Shown here: positions 46,701 through 59,455 of the stretch, in pieces
Numbering within the stretch: position 1 is the first letter of the stretch
Layout: the number at the start of each line of letters is the position of its first letter
NCBI GenBank assembly: GCA_001584585.1
Contig: LSYV01000037.1
Coordinates: 813,317-877,316 of the forward strand
Source of the DNA: Gonium pectorale
Taxonomy: Eukaryota > Chlorophyta > Chlorophyceae > Chlamydomonadales > Volvocaceae
Length of the DNA: 64,000 nt
Direction of reading: 5' to 3'
Notes under the pieces: generated by a model
Database searches by the model: none
What the model was told of the DNA's origin: nothing
Seen by the model: the letters and a program-made list of their open reading frames with translations, nothing else
Position numbers and translations under genes: made by a program

Positions 46701-48965
46701 ATGAAGTGGTCATGCCATGAGGGCAAGGCTTGGCTGGCAGAGAGAGCAAGGCTTTGGCCCTAGTCCAAATGACTGGGCACATCGGCCTCGCCATGTGATG
46801 CTGTGAATCGCCTGTAGTGGATGCCCAACGTGTATCCCTCAAAAGCTTGAGGCCGCGAGCTTGCACTGTCGCGGTGATCATCTACGTTCTCTAGCTTATC
46901 GATTTCACCCTGTGTGCCCACGCCCTCTGAGTGCAGCTGCAAGACACCTGCCAGCAGCAGGAGTCCCTTCTCGCGGCTGCGCGAAACGAGCTGACGGCGC
47001 TGCAGGTAAGGCTGTGCACTGGTGACGGTGCATCGGAGACAGCGCATGGTGCAGTGGTGTATACGCCGCTGCCCAAAGGTCACCTCCCTCGTCTGTGCAC
47101 ATCACCTGGCCCTGCGGCCCTTCCGTAGCGCTCGACACTCTGTTTGCCAACTTTTGCACCCTCCTTGACGTTACATCGACGCACAGTCGGAGAATCGCAG
47201 GCTGGTGGACGTGGTGGGGCGACTGGACGCGGAGAAGGGTCAACTCGCGGCCGAGGTGCGCACGGTACAGTGTGCTGGTAATGGGTACAAGGCAGGGATG
47301 ACATTGTGCCAGTGCGGCCGACCAGAAGACGCGAAATCCAGGCCAGGCCAGCAAGCATGCAGTGCTTGCTGGTCCATGGTGCAAGAAGTCGATAGATTCG
47401 CACACATGCGCAAAGTCTCACCCCGCCCTGGCCATGCCCTCTCGGTTCCGCCCGCCCCGTCACAGGTGTCCGCGGCCCGGGCGCACGTCTCGGCGGCTGG
47501 GCGGCGGCAAGCAGGCGCCGATCAGCAGGCGGCGGCCAACGTAGCTCGGCTGACGGCGCAGCTCAAGGTGCGCTCGGGCCGACCCACTTGCGCTTCACTG
47601 CATTGCGGGTCATCGGGTATCACATGTCACGCGTCCACGCATCGTACGTGGCTAGCCCGACGTTGCACCCCGTCGGCCTGTCTTCACACAAGGTACATGC
47701 TTTTCCGTCCGCTTTGACCTTGCCGTACCTGGGCATTGCGATGTTATTGTTGCAGCCCTCTTGGTAGCAAACCTTCCTGAACCCGTTGACCACAGGACGA
47801 GCAGCTGCGGCGGCGCCAGGCAGAGCAGGACTTTCTGGAACTCATGACTTCCATTGAGGGAGCCAGCGGTGAGGGAGGGGCAGCCGAGGCGGCAGCGGTG
47901 CAGGGCGAGAGCGCGGCGGCGCGCGCCAGCAGGCGCCTGGCGGAGCTGCAGGTGCGGCCAAGTCCCCTGAACATATAGGCGTCGCGTAATCTTGCATAGA
48001 TTAATGTAGCGTTTTCTTGCACCTGACGCCTGATGGCGCACAGTCTCTTGCAGAACCCTCGAAACCTCAATTGGCCAGCGCTATGTTTCGTGCCCCGCTG
48101 TGGCCGCGCCAGGGACTCGAGGTCGTGCTTGCCTTGCGAACCTCCAAAACCCCCCACAGGCCCAGGTGGAGGCGCTCGAGGCGGAGAAGTCGTCGCTGGA
48201 GGAGGCCAGCACGCGGGCCCGGGCCAGCCTTACGGCCCTGGGCAGCGAGATGGCGGGCATTCAGGCCGAATACGCGGACGCAGCGACGGCCCTGGCCGGC
48301 CTAGCGCAGCTGGCAGCGGCGGGAACGGGGGCAGGGGCCGGCCCGGACAGGGCCCCGGTTGAGAGGCCGGGACCACATGCTCCGGCTAGCTCATCGGGGG
48401 CAGGGGCAGGGCTGTCACAAGCGGTGGGGGGTGGCTTTGGGGGCTTGCAAGCCGGTGGGACAGGCCAGGTGCCCGCTGGGGTAGGGCGGGGAGGCTTCGG
48501 GGCAGCAGGCTGGGGCGGGACGCCGGGAAACGGCGTCGGCGGTGGGCAGGGGCTGCCTGGGCCCCGCAGGTGAGCGCGTGTGCAGAGAGGGTGCAGCGCA
48601 AACCCCCCGGGGGGGAAGGGGTCGCGGGCATGTGCGCATCGCACGAACGTGTCTGGCCCTCTGCGGGTTGCAGCGGCCTGCCGTGCTTGTGTGCTGGCGA
48701 AGAGCGAGTGCCGGGGCTTCTTGGGGCAGCACAGGACTGCGGTGCGCCTGGATCGCCTCATTACACCCAAGCTGGTAACACTTTGCGGCATGTTCCCACC
48801 TGGCCCCTACGAGTGCCAGGATTCTCACGTGCTAGGGCCCGACAGCGCTCTGTCGATACCATGGCCTTATTACAAGAACAGTTGGCACGTATAAGGATCG
48901 TTCGTACCTGCCACCGATCGGCGCCGCACGGGCGATCTCAGCCCTTAGGAAAGGACAGAGCATAA
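37771..48965 (+). CDS. BLD10: Basal-body/cartwheel protein BLD10 (CEP135 homologue)
   Basis: Coiled-coil scaffold needed for centriole/basal-body cartwheel assembly. The N-terminus (LRRKLEALGFSEPL, then PLVQKLVEDLVHTTDSY) matches the diagnostic start of CEP135/Bld10 proteins. The rest is almost continuous coiled coil, including RGDATVQEYMANLK, SELDAKAERLATLQQQL and VAELEGLLAGMRARE. I assembled 32 exons (first 37771-37962, last 48836-48965; largest 41766-42173, 42386-42715 and 48160-48569) with every phase consistent, giving 1,665 aa, close to the ~1,640 aa known for Chlamydomonas Bld10p. The start is the ATG at 37771, eight residues before the conserved LRRKLE. Exons 2-4 (38162-38423, 38651-38704, 38879-38951) rest on weaker donors. 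The C-terminus is Gly/Ala-rich before a short final helix (SVDTMALLQEQLARIR). Confidence 0.93.
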
Positions 48966-51005
48966 AAGTGGGCACACTCGAAAAAAGGATTTATTGCTTG
49001 GCGCGGCCCAACTCCAAGAGGAGCCCAAGGGGGAAGGGGACCCGACATCCAGAGCCGACAGCAAATGGCACAACACATCTCACGACACACACCATGAGGC
49101 AGAGCGCAACACGAGCACATTCTTCAGCACTCAGCAGCGCACCGCTCCCACACTGCCATGATGGCCCTCAATTGACTGACATCTCGCCACGCTCTCCTGA
49201 CCATCACACCGCAGCACGTGCTCTAACAGGCATAACATGGGGCACGGCAACAACCATCTTGGGCATCTGCAAACGCTCGACTCCACAAACCCTTGCTTGT
49301 ATTGCGACATCAATGAAGCCCACCAAACCAGCGCAGTCTGTTTGGCCTTGCCGCACAGCTGCCTGCCGACGAGGTTTCGATATCCCGCGGCTATAGCCAT
49401 TCCCCCAAAAGCTCCTCCATGGCGCACAACCCCATATACCGTGCGATAAGCAATTGATGACCACCCCAGGAACAGGCGTGTGTGCGCTCCGCATAGGCGC
49501 GTCACGGCCCATAAACCCGCAAGCAGCGCAACATGACCAATACGGTAATCATACCCAGAAACGAGTGTAGGGCAAGCTAGACGCGCCGCTCCGCTTACCG
49601 AGGCCGCACAACCACACCCCACCGTCCACCACATACCGTGGGCTGGCACTGCGGGCCACGTCCACGTCCACGTGCCCCAACGAGCTGACGGAGTCGGGTC
49701 CAAACCCGCTTGTCATCCTAGCCGCACAACAGATGCAACACGCCCGCGTGATGCGAAGAAGGCAATAGCAGAGGGCGGCAGTGGCCATTCAATGTTATCC
49801 ACACCACTCCCCGCGATATTCGCCGCAACGGTGCTCGCAGCACGCGCGCACGCAAGCGAGGGGCTGGAAGCCCCGATACCGAATTCCGACACACAGGCTC
49901 AACGTGTACATGCGCATTAGTTAGTTGGTCACAGGTAGGCGGCGCCGTAGCAGGGCGATCGCATCACGCTCACGCTCAAGCGAAGGGACATATGGAGGGG
50001 TGCACACGGTCTGGCAAAAACACCCTACGCTGGCAGTCAAGGGCGCATCAGCCGCCACTGGCCCATGAGCGACGATGCGTAATCAGCAACAAGTATATCT
50101 GTGAACGGCGGGATCGGAGGCGGCCACGGGCCCCGTGCGGAGCGACTTGATCTTGAACTCGAGCCTCTTCGACATGGGGACTAGGCGCCCTCAGTACGGC
50201 TACACTGACGGATGCTCAGTTCCAAATCCAAAAGCAGCTCCCGAGACTCGGTGTGCACCAACCTCCTTTCCGGCCCTGCCGTTGCACGGCACGGCAGCTG
50301 TCATGTCGAACGCGTGCACACCGTTGACACCGCCCGCACCACGCAGGGATATCAATCGCTTCCCCAGCCAGATGCGGCACCTCAGTCAGCGGATCCCGCT
50401 CATCCTCCTCCGGCTCGTGTGGCCTGCAGCCCACCCATATGTACGGCCAGACATGTAGCATGTTACTTCCTCGCCATGACAGCAAACGCACTTCCAGCCA
50501 CCGCAGCCGTATCCAACTTACGCGCCCGCACCCCAGTACGCAAGCAGCAGTACCTGCAGTCGAGCCGGCCCTCGCAGGCCACGGCAGTCGCCAAAGAGTT
50601 GGCACCCAAATGTGGCAATCACCCAATCACGGACCATCGCGCGCGGTTCCCATTACCACCTCAAGAGCCCCGTCCTTATAGCCCCGCTGTTCACATGCGC
50701 AATGTAAATTTGCCATGTTCGAAATGCGCTCCGTGCGTGCGCCCCCACGTGCCCCCCTACGTGCGGTGAAGCGACAACATTGATAACAGTTGATGCTCGG
50801 GCGCCATACGCCACGCGACTCATAAGGCTTACGCAACATCGTGACATGCGTCACCAAGAACACCCCCTCCATCCATACCTTTAGCACACGCCAGCCGCTC
50901 CCGCCCGCACCACACAAAGGCGCCTGCCTCAGCTGCGCCACCCAACCAGCAACAGACCAGAACTGCTCAGCCCCCCAAAACCCCGACCGGAGACCCGGAT
51001 CCAGC
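48966..51005. other. Intergenic region between convergent genes
   Basis: It contains the 3' ends of BLD10 (plus) and the U-box gene (minus). No exon is supported. It is less GC-rich than the flanks, with only short unbiased open frames. The sole TGTAA on the plus strand is at 50703, far from the BLD10 stop. Confidence 0.5.
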
Positions 51006-54000
51006 TCACTCCCCAAAGCGCCAGCGCAGCAGCCCGCTGTCTCCCCCTAGCAGCATTTCCCGGCCCCCGGGCAGCACCGCCAGGCAGCCGCAGGAGCGCA
51101 ACGCCGCGTTGCGGCCCCCGCCGCCGCCGTTGCCGCCGCCGGCCCCGCCAGTCGCGGCAGCGGCCTGCAGGCCGGCCAGCCCCGGCAGAGCCTGAGGGCC
51201 GGCTTGCTGACCCGGGCCCAGCCCCAGGCCCAGCACCAGGGGCACGCAGCGCGCCGCCCCGAGCGCCAGGTCCAGGTGCAGCAGCTGCGGAGTGGCGCTG
51301 TCCAGCAGCAACGCGGACGCGCCGTCTGGGCTGACGGCCAGGCCGGTGAGCCTGGGGAGGGGAGGGGGTGGCGCCGGGAGGGGCGTAGGACGCCGGGCGG
51401 GAGGCGAGAGGGGTCAAAGGCGGTCAAGGAGTCAATGAGAGTAGGCAGGCTCACCAAAGCGGCAGGCTCGGGAGCCTACCGAGCGCAGGGTTAGGTGCTG
51501 CGAGCGCCAACGTGGCGCGTGTCCGAGTTCGGCGCGGGCCGGCTTGCTGCCGGGACCCCGCCCATGCTCTGGCTCAATACAGCGGGTTCCGTGCGACGCC
51601 GAATCGTGTTGTGCCAAGTGCCAATGACTTCGTGCTACAAGCTTGCCGACCAGCAACGCGCGCATGCGATGCGCTACACGACTCACAGGGGACCTCGGCT
51701 GCTCTGGGCAGGGACCGGCAACCAATCCAGGTGTAGGTCGCCGCATGGTCCGCCGGCGCCGCCGCAGCCCGGCTCGATGCAGCTGGGCCCGCCGCGCCCG
51801 CCACCGCTGCCGCCAACGCGGCTGTCGCCCGTGGTGCCGCTCACGCCCGTCCTGCAGTCACCGAAACAGTCGCCGTCGCCGCCGTCGCCGCGGCGCTCGC
51901 ACGGCAACTGCCCGTCCCCCTGGCCCTCCTCGTCGTCCTCCTCCTCCAGCCCACCCTCATGGAGCTCATGCGTCAGCGGGAAGCAGTGGAGGCTGTACCG
52001 GGCAGCAGCAGCGCCTGCAGCCGACCCGGCGCCGCCGCCGCCTCCACCTCCGCCGCCGCCAACCCTCGGCTGCATCTGCTGGACCTGCTGCAGCTGCGCG
52101 GCGCCTCCGTTCAAGCTGCGCCGGCCGAACAAGCGGCTAGCTCCCGCCGACCCACGGACTGCGTTGCGGTCCGCCGCCGACCCGCGGGTCGCTCCCTCCG
52201 TCGCGGCCTGGCGCAGCCCCAGCGCCAGCACCAGCAGCCGCCGCTCGTCCGGGCTGAACGCCAGCTGCACCGCGGCGCCGGGGTGCGGGTGGCCCAGCGA
52301 GGCCAGGAGCGGCTGCGGCCCCGCCGGCAGCAGCCGTACACACACAGCCCGGTCCTGAGAGGCGGCGTGCAACGCGAGGTGCACTGCGCCGTCAGACAGC
52401 GCCAGCGCCAGGTGCTTGCCGCTGGCGGAGGCGGCCAGGCAGGTGACCACCGGGCTCGCCGACGCCGCTGCCGCAGCGTCGGCGGCGGCCTGCTGCGGCG
52501 CAGGCGCCAGGTCCGCGGCCGCAACCGCCGCCACCTGCTCCCCCGTCGTGGGCCGGCCCGGCGCAGGCGCCGCCCTGCCGCCGCCGGCGCTTGCGAGCCT
52601 GGAGGTGCGGACGGCGCCGGCGCCGGCGCGGTCGGCGGCAGCACCTGCGCCACCCGCGAACGGACCGGTGTTGGCGCCGCTGTTATTGCGGCCCCCGACT
52701 CGGGGGCTGAGCGCCGGTGACCCCGGGGGCGAGGCGTACGGGGACGCGGACGCGGAGCCCAGGCCGCCGGGCGCGCCCCCCGCGTATCGGTAGCCGTACT
52801 CGTCCGGCGTGAGCGACAGCACAGTCTGCGTGTACACCGTCGGCAGGCCTGCGGGGGCAAGGCGGGACAGAGGGGCAAACACGTGGGGAACGAGAACGCC
52901 TTGGACGTCGCAGTCGGCTTTGCGAAACATGGCTCCATGCTGCACAAATGAATTCCAGGGGGAGTTTGGAGTGCTGGGACGAGCGTGCTTTAAGTAAGCG
53001 CCTCGAGCCAAGTGCACACTGCTGGTCTTTCCTCCGTTTCCGCCAGCCGCGGCCCGGCCCGGCTCAGCCCCGCGCACTCACGCTCGGGCTGCTCGTGGTG
53101 GCGAAGCTTCCAGCCCGCGATCACACCGTAGCACGCCGCAAAGAGCGTGGTCCCGGAGCCGTCGTACGCCAGGGCAGTCACGCCCCGATCAAGGTTGTGG
53201 TGCTGCTGGTCGGCGGCGCCGCCTCGCTGCCGGACCTGCAGCGACAGCGGCTGGTTGGCCTGGTGTCCCCCGCCGGTGGTGGCGGTGTTGCCGAGCTGCA
53301 AGGCGAGCAGTTGGGGCGGCGCGTCACGGGTGAGTCGCGGCAGCCGCGGCGGCGGCGGGGCAAGCGGGGGGTTCAGCAATATGGGGTTGAGCCTGAAGGG
53401 GACCAGTGCGAGGCCACGAGGCCGCCCATGGAGCGACCGGCTTGCATTGGCACCGCTGAGCTGCACATACGGACTTGCAACAAGGCAACAAGGTGCACAG
53501 GCACAGCGACAACGGCTACCCTGCCCCTTCGCCAATGCCCCTTCCCGCAGTCCTTTAGCTGCGACCGCACCTGCTGCCTCCCCGTGGGCGCCGCCGCCGC
53601 CGCCGCCGCTGCGGCGGCGGCGACGGCGCCCGGCGGCAGGACGTCCGCCGGCCAGCCCAGCCGCGCGCACAGGTGCCAGTCGATATCCGCCGCCGAGCCT
53701 GCCGAGCCCACGGCCGTGGCTGCCGGCGTCGCACCGCCGCCACCACCGCCGCCGCCAGGGCTATCCTCCTGCTCCATTGACTCCAGCGCCCGCAGCTCCT
53801 CGGTATCAAAACAGCGCCACAGGAACACCAGCCCGGCCGTGGTGCCGACGGCGACGGAGCCGCCCCGCGGGCAGGCCGCCACCGTCGTCACGCGGCCGCG
53901 CACCGCCGGAACCGTCCAGCAGCGGCCGCCGCCACCACCGCCGTCGCCCGCATCCGCCTCCGGCCCCGACCCAGAGCCCGACGCAGACCTGGAGCCCGGA

Positions 54001-57000
54001 CCCTGGAAGGCGTGCAGCCTGCGCCGCTCATAGTCACTTGCGGCGGCGGCGGTGGGGGGGCCTGCCGAGGGCGCCAGCTCCTCCAGGACGGCGTGCCCGG
54101 GGCGGTCCTTGGTCAGCAGCACAGCGAACGACCCGCGGGTCGGCAGGGCGGGTAGCGGCGCCGGGTAGCCGTACATGCGCGCCTCGGCAGGCTGCAGCCG
54201 CGGCGGCGGGCGCGGCAGGACGGCCAGAGCCGTTATGCGGTGGTGTGCCCCGGAGCCCACCGGCAGGCAGTGCAGCGGGCTCGCCTGCAAGGGGAAGACG
54301 GGCCCACACAGTTCGGGCAGTGGGTAGGAAGGCATTCGCAGTTCGGGCGGCGCGGGGCTGGCGGCTCAAAGCGTACACTACTACGGTGCTAAACTCGTCA
54401 CGCCGCAACCCGCACCTCTCCTGCCCGCCTGCCAGCCCCGCTCGCCTCGCTAGTCCACCTAGAGGCAGATTTATGTCCATAATGGGATGGCGAAGGCTCC
54501 ACCAAGTGTCCGCTACCTCCGGGGGGCCGGCCACCTGCCCACCCACCCTCCCAGCCCGCCAACCCACCCACCGTGCGCCCGTCTGCCGGCAGGCAGCGCT
54601 GCATCGTGAACAGGTCGCGGCAGGCCGGCGGCGGCGCGGCGTCCAGCCAGCGCCACAGCCGCTCGGCCGTCGCCTCGGACGCCTGCCGCTCGTCGCGCGG
54701 GCTGAGGCCCGAGTCCGCCAGCTGCCCCTCCGACAGCCACTGCAGCGGCAGCGGCAGCTCTAGCGGCAGCTCCAGGGGCGGCGGCGGCGGCCGCCTCGCA
54801 GCCGCACCTTGTTCCTCCTCGTCCTCCTCGTCCGCTTCCTCGTCCTCCCCTTCCTCCGCATCGTCCCCACTGACGTCACAATCATCGTCCCCCGCTGCTC
54901 CGAGGCCGTTCCCTCCCTCGCTCACATGCCCTCCCATCCGGTGAAGCGGTGCGCCGGCGGTGCGGCGCTGCTGCTGTTGGCCGCCCGCGCCAGCGCCGGC
55001 CGAGCTGGCGCTCCGGCACCTGGCCCGCGCGGCTGTCACCGCCGCCACCGTCTGCCACTCCGCGTCCTGCGCGGGCGTGAGGAAGGCCGCCAGGGCCGAG
55101 GCGGAGTGGCGCAGCGGCCGAGGGGCCAGGTCGCCGCGGTCGCCATCGCTGTCACTCGAGACGCCGTCCCCGCAGCCGCCGCCCTCGCTGGCGCCACGGT
55201 GGCCCGAGGAGCAGCTGCCTGCCCGCCCGTTCGCCCAGCCCGCGGCCGTGGCCGTTCCCCACTGCGAAGCCGCCGACGCCTCCTCCCCTCCGGCGGTGGC
55301 GCTGGCACCGGCGGCGGCGCCGCCGCCGGCCGGCATCATGCCGCTTGCGCTCGACCGGGAGCCGTACAGGCGGCCCGACAGGTTGCCGAACCAGGCGCGC
55401 AGGGCGCCCGGTCCCGTGGACCACAGCCCTGCGCTTCCTGTGGTGCGCGGGCCCTCTGAGCCCGGGCCTGTCCGGTCGCTGCCCGCAGGCACCGGCACCC
55501 CTTCAGTGCGCCGCTCCCGCTGCTGGCGGTGGTCTCCCCGGCCGATCCCCTCCTGGGAGCCCCGTCGCTTCTCCTCTGCGCGCGCAGCCTTAGCTCGTGC
55601 ACGAGAATCATCGTCATCGTCGCCGTGCGCTTGCGCATCCTCCCACACCGGCTGTCCGACACCCTGAGCGCCCCCGGCCGCCGCCACCTGGCCGGAGCTG
55701 CGGCTGCGGTACAGTCCGCTGCCGCTGTCGGCGACGGCAGCGTCCCGCGCCTCCCGCGCCCCGCTGCGCTCCGGCGACGCCGAGGCCGGCGAGCCAGGCC
55801 CCGGCACCCGTCCCCAGGCGGCCTGCGCGGCGGTGGCGGCGGCAGCCGCGAGGGGAGAGGAAGCGCCTGCCGCGGGGTGGTGCGGCGAGGCCCCGCTGCT
55901 GCTGGTGGGGCTTGTGCCGGTGTTGTAGAGAGCAGCCCAGCGCAGCGGCAGCCGACCCTGCTTCGGCAGCGGCATGGACCGCGAGTGCGGCAGCGGCGGC
56001 CGCTGGTGGGCAGTGCCGGCCGCCACGTCAGAAGGGGGCGACGCCGACACGGACTCTGGCGCCAGAGCGGAGGCCGAGGCGGAGACTGAAGCGGATGCAG
56101 ACGCCGCCCAACCTGCATCCAGGGAAGCGGACTGCTGCTGCTGCGCCTCGTCACGGCCCTCGGGCAATTCCCGCCCTTGTACGCGCCGATGAAACGCCGC
56201 CTGAGACGCGAGGAGCTCGGCTGGGGGCATCTGTGCCGGCGGTGCAACGGCAGCGGTGCCGCCGCCGCCATAGCTGGCGATGCTTTGCGATGCGCCTGCC
56301 GGCGGCGGCGGCGGCGACGGCGGTGGCGACTCCTCCTGTTGCGGCAGCTGGAGGCGAACCCGCCGGCCCGCGTTGCCCTTAGCGTTGCCCAGCGCCGGGC
56401 GCAGCGCAGGGCCGACGGGCGGCGCCGGCTCCCCGTCCATGTCTGCCAGGGCCGCGGCGGAAGCGGATCGTGACATCCGCGTCAGGCCCCTGGCGCCCCC
56501 GCGGGCCCCACCGGCAAACCCCATTGGCGCGTCAGCGGCGGCCATTGACGGACCGCCGGCGGCGTCAGCGCCCGACGATGCCGTGCGCAGCATCAGCAGC
56601 GGCCCCGACGCTCCCCAACCGGCGTTGTTGCTGCTCATGGCGCGCTCCGGGCGCCTGGCGGGCTGGTAGAGGCCTATGTGCCCGCCGTCAAAGAAAGGGG
56701 CCGCAGCGTGGGCGTGGGCGTGCCCGAACGCCGCCACGGAGGTCGCTGTGGCGGGCGCTGCAGCCGTCGCTCCCGCGATAGCTCCTCCGCTGCCCCCGGC
56801 CGACGCCGCACCTGCCGCGACCGATGCCGTCTCGTAGATGCCTCGGCCCGCGGCTCCGGAGCCGAGCCCGCCGGCGGTGACCGGGGCACCGGCACCTGCG
56901 GCGCCGCCGGTCAGCCTCGGCCCGTAGACTGGGCTGGCGGCACCGCTACCGCCGTCAACAGTGCGGATCCGCGCCACCACGGGGCCCTCGCGCCCGCCGG

Positions 57001-58612
57001 GGTACCCCAAGCCAGGGGCACTGGCCACGTTGCCCACGCCACTCTGGGACAATCGGTTGCGCGGCACCCACACCGCGCCACTGCCTGCGCTTCCGCCTCC
57101 GCCGCTGACGCCGCCAGGGAGGTGGGCTTCCGCCGCAGACGCCACCGCCGCGGTCATCGTCACGTACGGGGCGGCCGCCCTGGCGCGCGCGTTCTGCTGA
57201 TGGTGGTGCAGCTGCAGCTGCGCCCGCGCCTGCGCCGCCAGCAGGGGCGGCTGCAGGTCCAGGCCCTCCTCTTCCATGAGGGAAGTCAGCGAGGGCGAGG
57301 AGAACGACGGCACCATGCCCCTGCCGCCGCCGCTGCTGCCGCCCCCCAGCCGGCGCAACGCAGAGTTGCTGCTGCGCGAGTCCCTTCCCCGCTCCCAACC
57401 CGACTCCAACCCCGATCCCACGCCGTGCCCCCACTCGCCGCCCTCCTGCCAGCCGGCGACGCCCGACCAGCCGGGGGCCGTCAGGGGGGGCGGCGCCTGC
57501 GACGCCGCGAGGGCGCGCCCCGCAGACTCCTCGACGGCGAGGGCCGCCGACTCGCGCTCCAGCAACAGCAGCTGGTCGGCGGCGTCTGCGTCAAGCCCGT
57601 GGTGGTCCAGCCACTCGGCAATCGCGGCGCGGAGGGAGGCGTTGGGCAGGAGCGCAGGCGGCTGCGCGCCGGGCCTGCCGCCTGTGGGAGGGTCAGGGAG
57701 GGCCGGGGAGGGGCGGGGAGGCGTGCCCCGGCGGCGGCGGGGGGGGGGGGGTACGCGAGGACGTCGGCCCAGCATGCCGGGTGAAGGAGGAGCGCGTGTG
57801 CCGGCCCCCAGTGGGAAAGGGACCTCGGCGTGTGCCGCAGCGTGTGTTACCCATGGCCACACCGGCTTTGACGGGTACCTGTAACGTCTGTAACATCTGT
57901 GTGCCTCTACCAACAGGAACTGGCACACGGAGCGTACTGCGAGCGCACTCGGCGAGCGAGGGTTGGTTGACGGTTGGAAAGGCAGGTCCTGCACCCTCGC
58001 CGGCGCGTCCGTCGCCCTGCCTCCGCAGTACCCCGCCCGCTGTAGTCAAGATCTGCTGCCAGATCCAGCTGCAACCGTAAGCGCCGTACCTGCAACCGCC
58101 GAGTGCGCCGCCAGCCAGCCGACGAGGGCCGCTCGCTCGTAGGACATGTTCGGGGACAGGCCCGCCAGGACCGGCGGCAGCCCAGCGGGCGCCTGGAGCG
58201 GCAGGACGCTGACGGGGTCCCGCATCAGGGCGCCGGTGATGGGACAAACGAAGCTCCGCGGGACGCGCAGGGGCGGGGGAAGGGAGGGCGGCATTGGGGC
58301 GCTACGGGGGGCGCCTTCCGCAGGGAAGCCCCCTGGGGAAGCGGGGACCCCCAGCGTCCCCTGCTGCGGCCCCGAAGGCAGGTGGCGCGACTCAGCGTGC
58401 AGGATCGGGGCCGGACTAAACACCGCCAACGATGGATTGGGTTGAGGACTGCGTGTGCCGTGTAACTCGCCGGCAGTGCGGTGCACGGGCGGGCGGGGCC
58501 AGTCCCGGGAGCTTTGGTCCAACGGAATCGCGGTCGACAGCTCGCTGCCGAAAGGACCAGAGTCAAGCTTAGCATCCAGCCGCCACACGCTGCGAATGGC
58601 TGGTCGAGCCAT
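51006..58612 (-). CDS. Very large U-box protein with WD40-like C-terminal repeats (putative E3 ubiquitin ligase)
   Basis: Exons 58612-58090, 57681-54572, 54284-53571, 53460-53082, 52848-51723 and 51351-51006 join with consistent phases (~2,065 aa). A U-box lies near residues 117-197: FVCPITGALMRDPV, then SYERAALVGWL, and the typical end PNASLRAAIAEWL, split by intron 1. U-box domains recruit E2 enzymes. The 3.1-kb exon 2 encodes a long Ala/Gly/Ser-rich, probably disordered region with acidic tracts (near 54800-54870). The C-terminal third has degenerate WD40-like blades: ITALAVL, VAVGTTAGLVFLW, VTALAYDGSGTTLFAACYG, VTCLAASASGKHLALALSDG, AVQLAFSPDERRLLVLAL, LTGLAVSPDG and MLLGGDSGLLRW. U-box with a WD40 substrate-binding module is known (Prp19), but this length and order are not Prp19. 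Substrate unknown. Confidence 0.82.
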
Positions 58613-59455
58613 TGCAGGCTAAACGGTCGCGAAACCTGCTGTCGATCTCCAGACTCGCTTTCGCTGCTCAGATTTGAAGCCACTGCATCATGCTCAGGCG
58701 CCCATGGCCGCGCAACTATTCAGACCAGCAGCCGCGTTGCTCCTCCACACGCTGAGGGCTAGACCAGGGGCGTTGGCTGCGACTACGATGAGCAAAGTGG
58801 CTGGACAACACGGAACAGTTTACCTAAATTTGTGGAAGAAGCGTCGAGTACTTTCAGACATTCAGACACAGTGTCCGGGGACGCGAAGCTACAATGCAAT
58901 GACATTAATAGCACATATAATATGTCCCTCCGTGAAGCGCTTGGTAATCAGACTTTACGGGCATTGTGTCGGGTTTTTGTACAGTCGGACGTCGGGCCAC
59001 TGGCTCTACGATCGCCCCGATCAGAGGTCAGAGAAGTGTTCAAAGATCATTGCTGTGGCCGGCTTTTCGCAGGAGCTTGAGCTGTGGCGGTTAGAAAATG
59101 ACTACAATGCTCGCCCGCCAAACCCTCACTACCGCTGTGTACTATTTTTATTACATGCACATGTTGCGTGCCAAAACGAGGCGGAGGGGTCTGCACGTGT
59201 GTCCACACCGGACTTCCTCGACGCCAGGCCTTGCAGGTTACGCGCTGTGCGCAGCTTCACGCATCCATCTCGTCGCCGTAGGGCGGTAGTAACTCCGAAT
59301 CACTACCTTTCTAGGACCCCCCTTCCCCGGACAAATGGATTCTGATGGACGAATGCGTCCACTGGCACAACACACACGCGTGGGACAGGCATGCTACGAT
59401 ACAACAAACTCAGCGGTGCCTATGGAGATATTTAATTTCCTGCTATCGGTCAGCG
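58613..59455. other. Promoter of the U-box gene and 3' UTR of the next minus-strand gene
   Basis: No exon is visible. It contains a minus-strand TGTAA at 59151-59155. Confidence 0.55.
59151..59155 (-). terminator. Poly(A) signal TGTAA for the 59456-61386 gene
   Basis: TTACA on the plus strand, 301 nt past the TAG at 59456-59458 on the minus strand. Confidence 0.5.

Noticed and set aside
53147..54763. 538-codon open frame on the plus strand
   Set aside because: It is antisense to U-box/WD40 exons 2-4; GC-rich third positions keep the opposite strand open. The product is an Arg/Pro/Ser-rich shadow without domains.
56678..57784. 368-codon plus-strand frame
   Set aside because: It is antisense to the large low-complexity exon of the U-box gene and has no recognisable feature.
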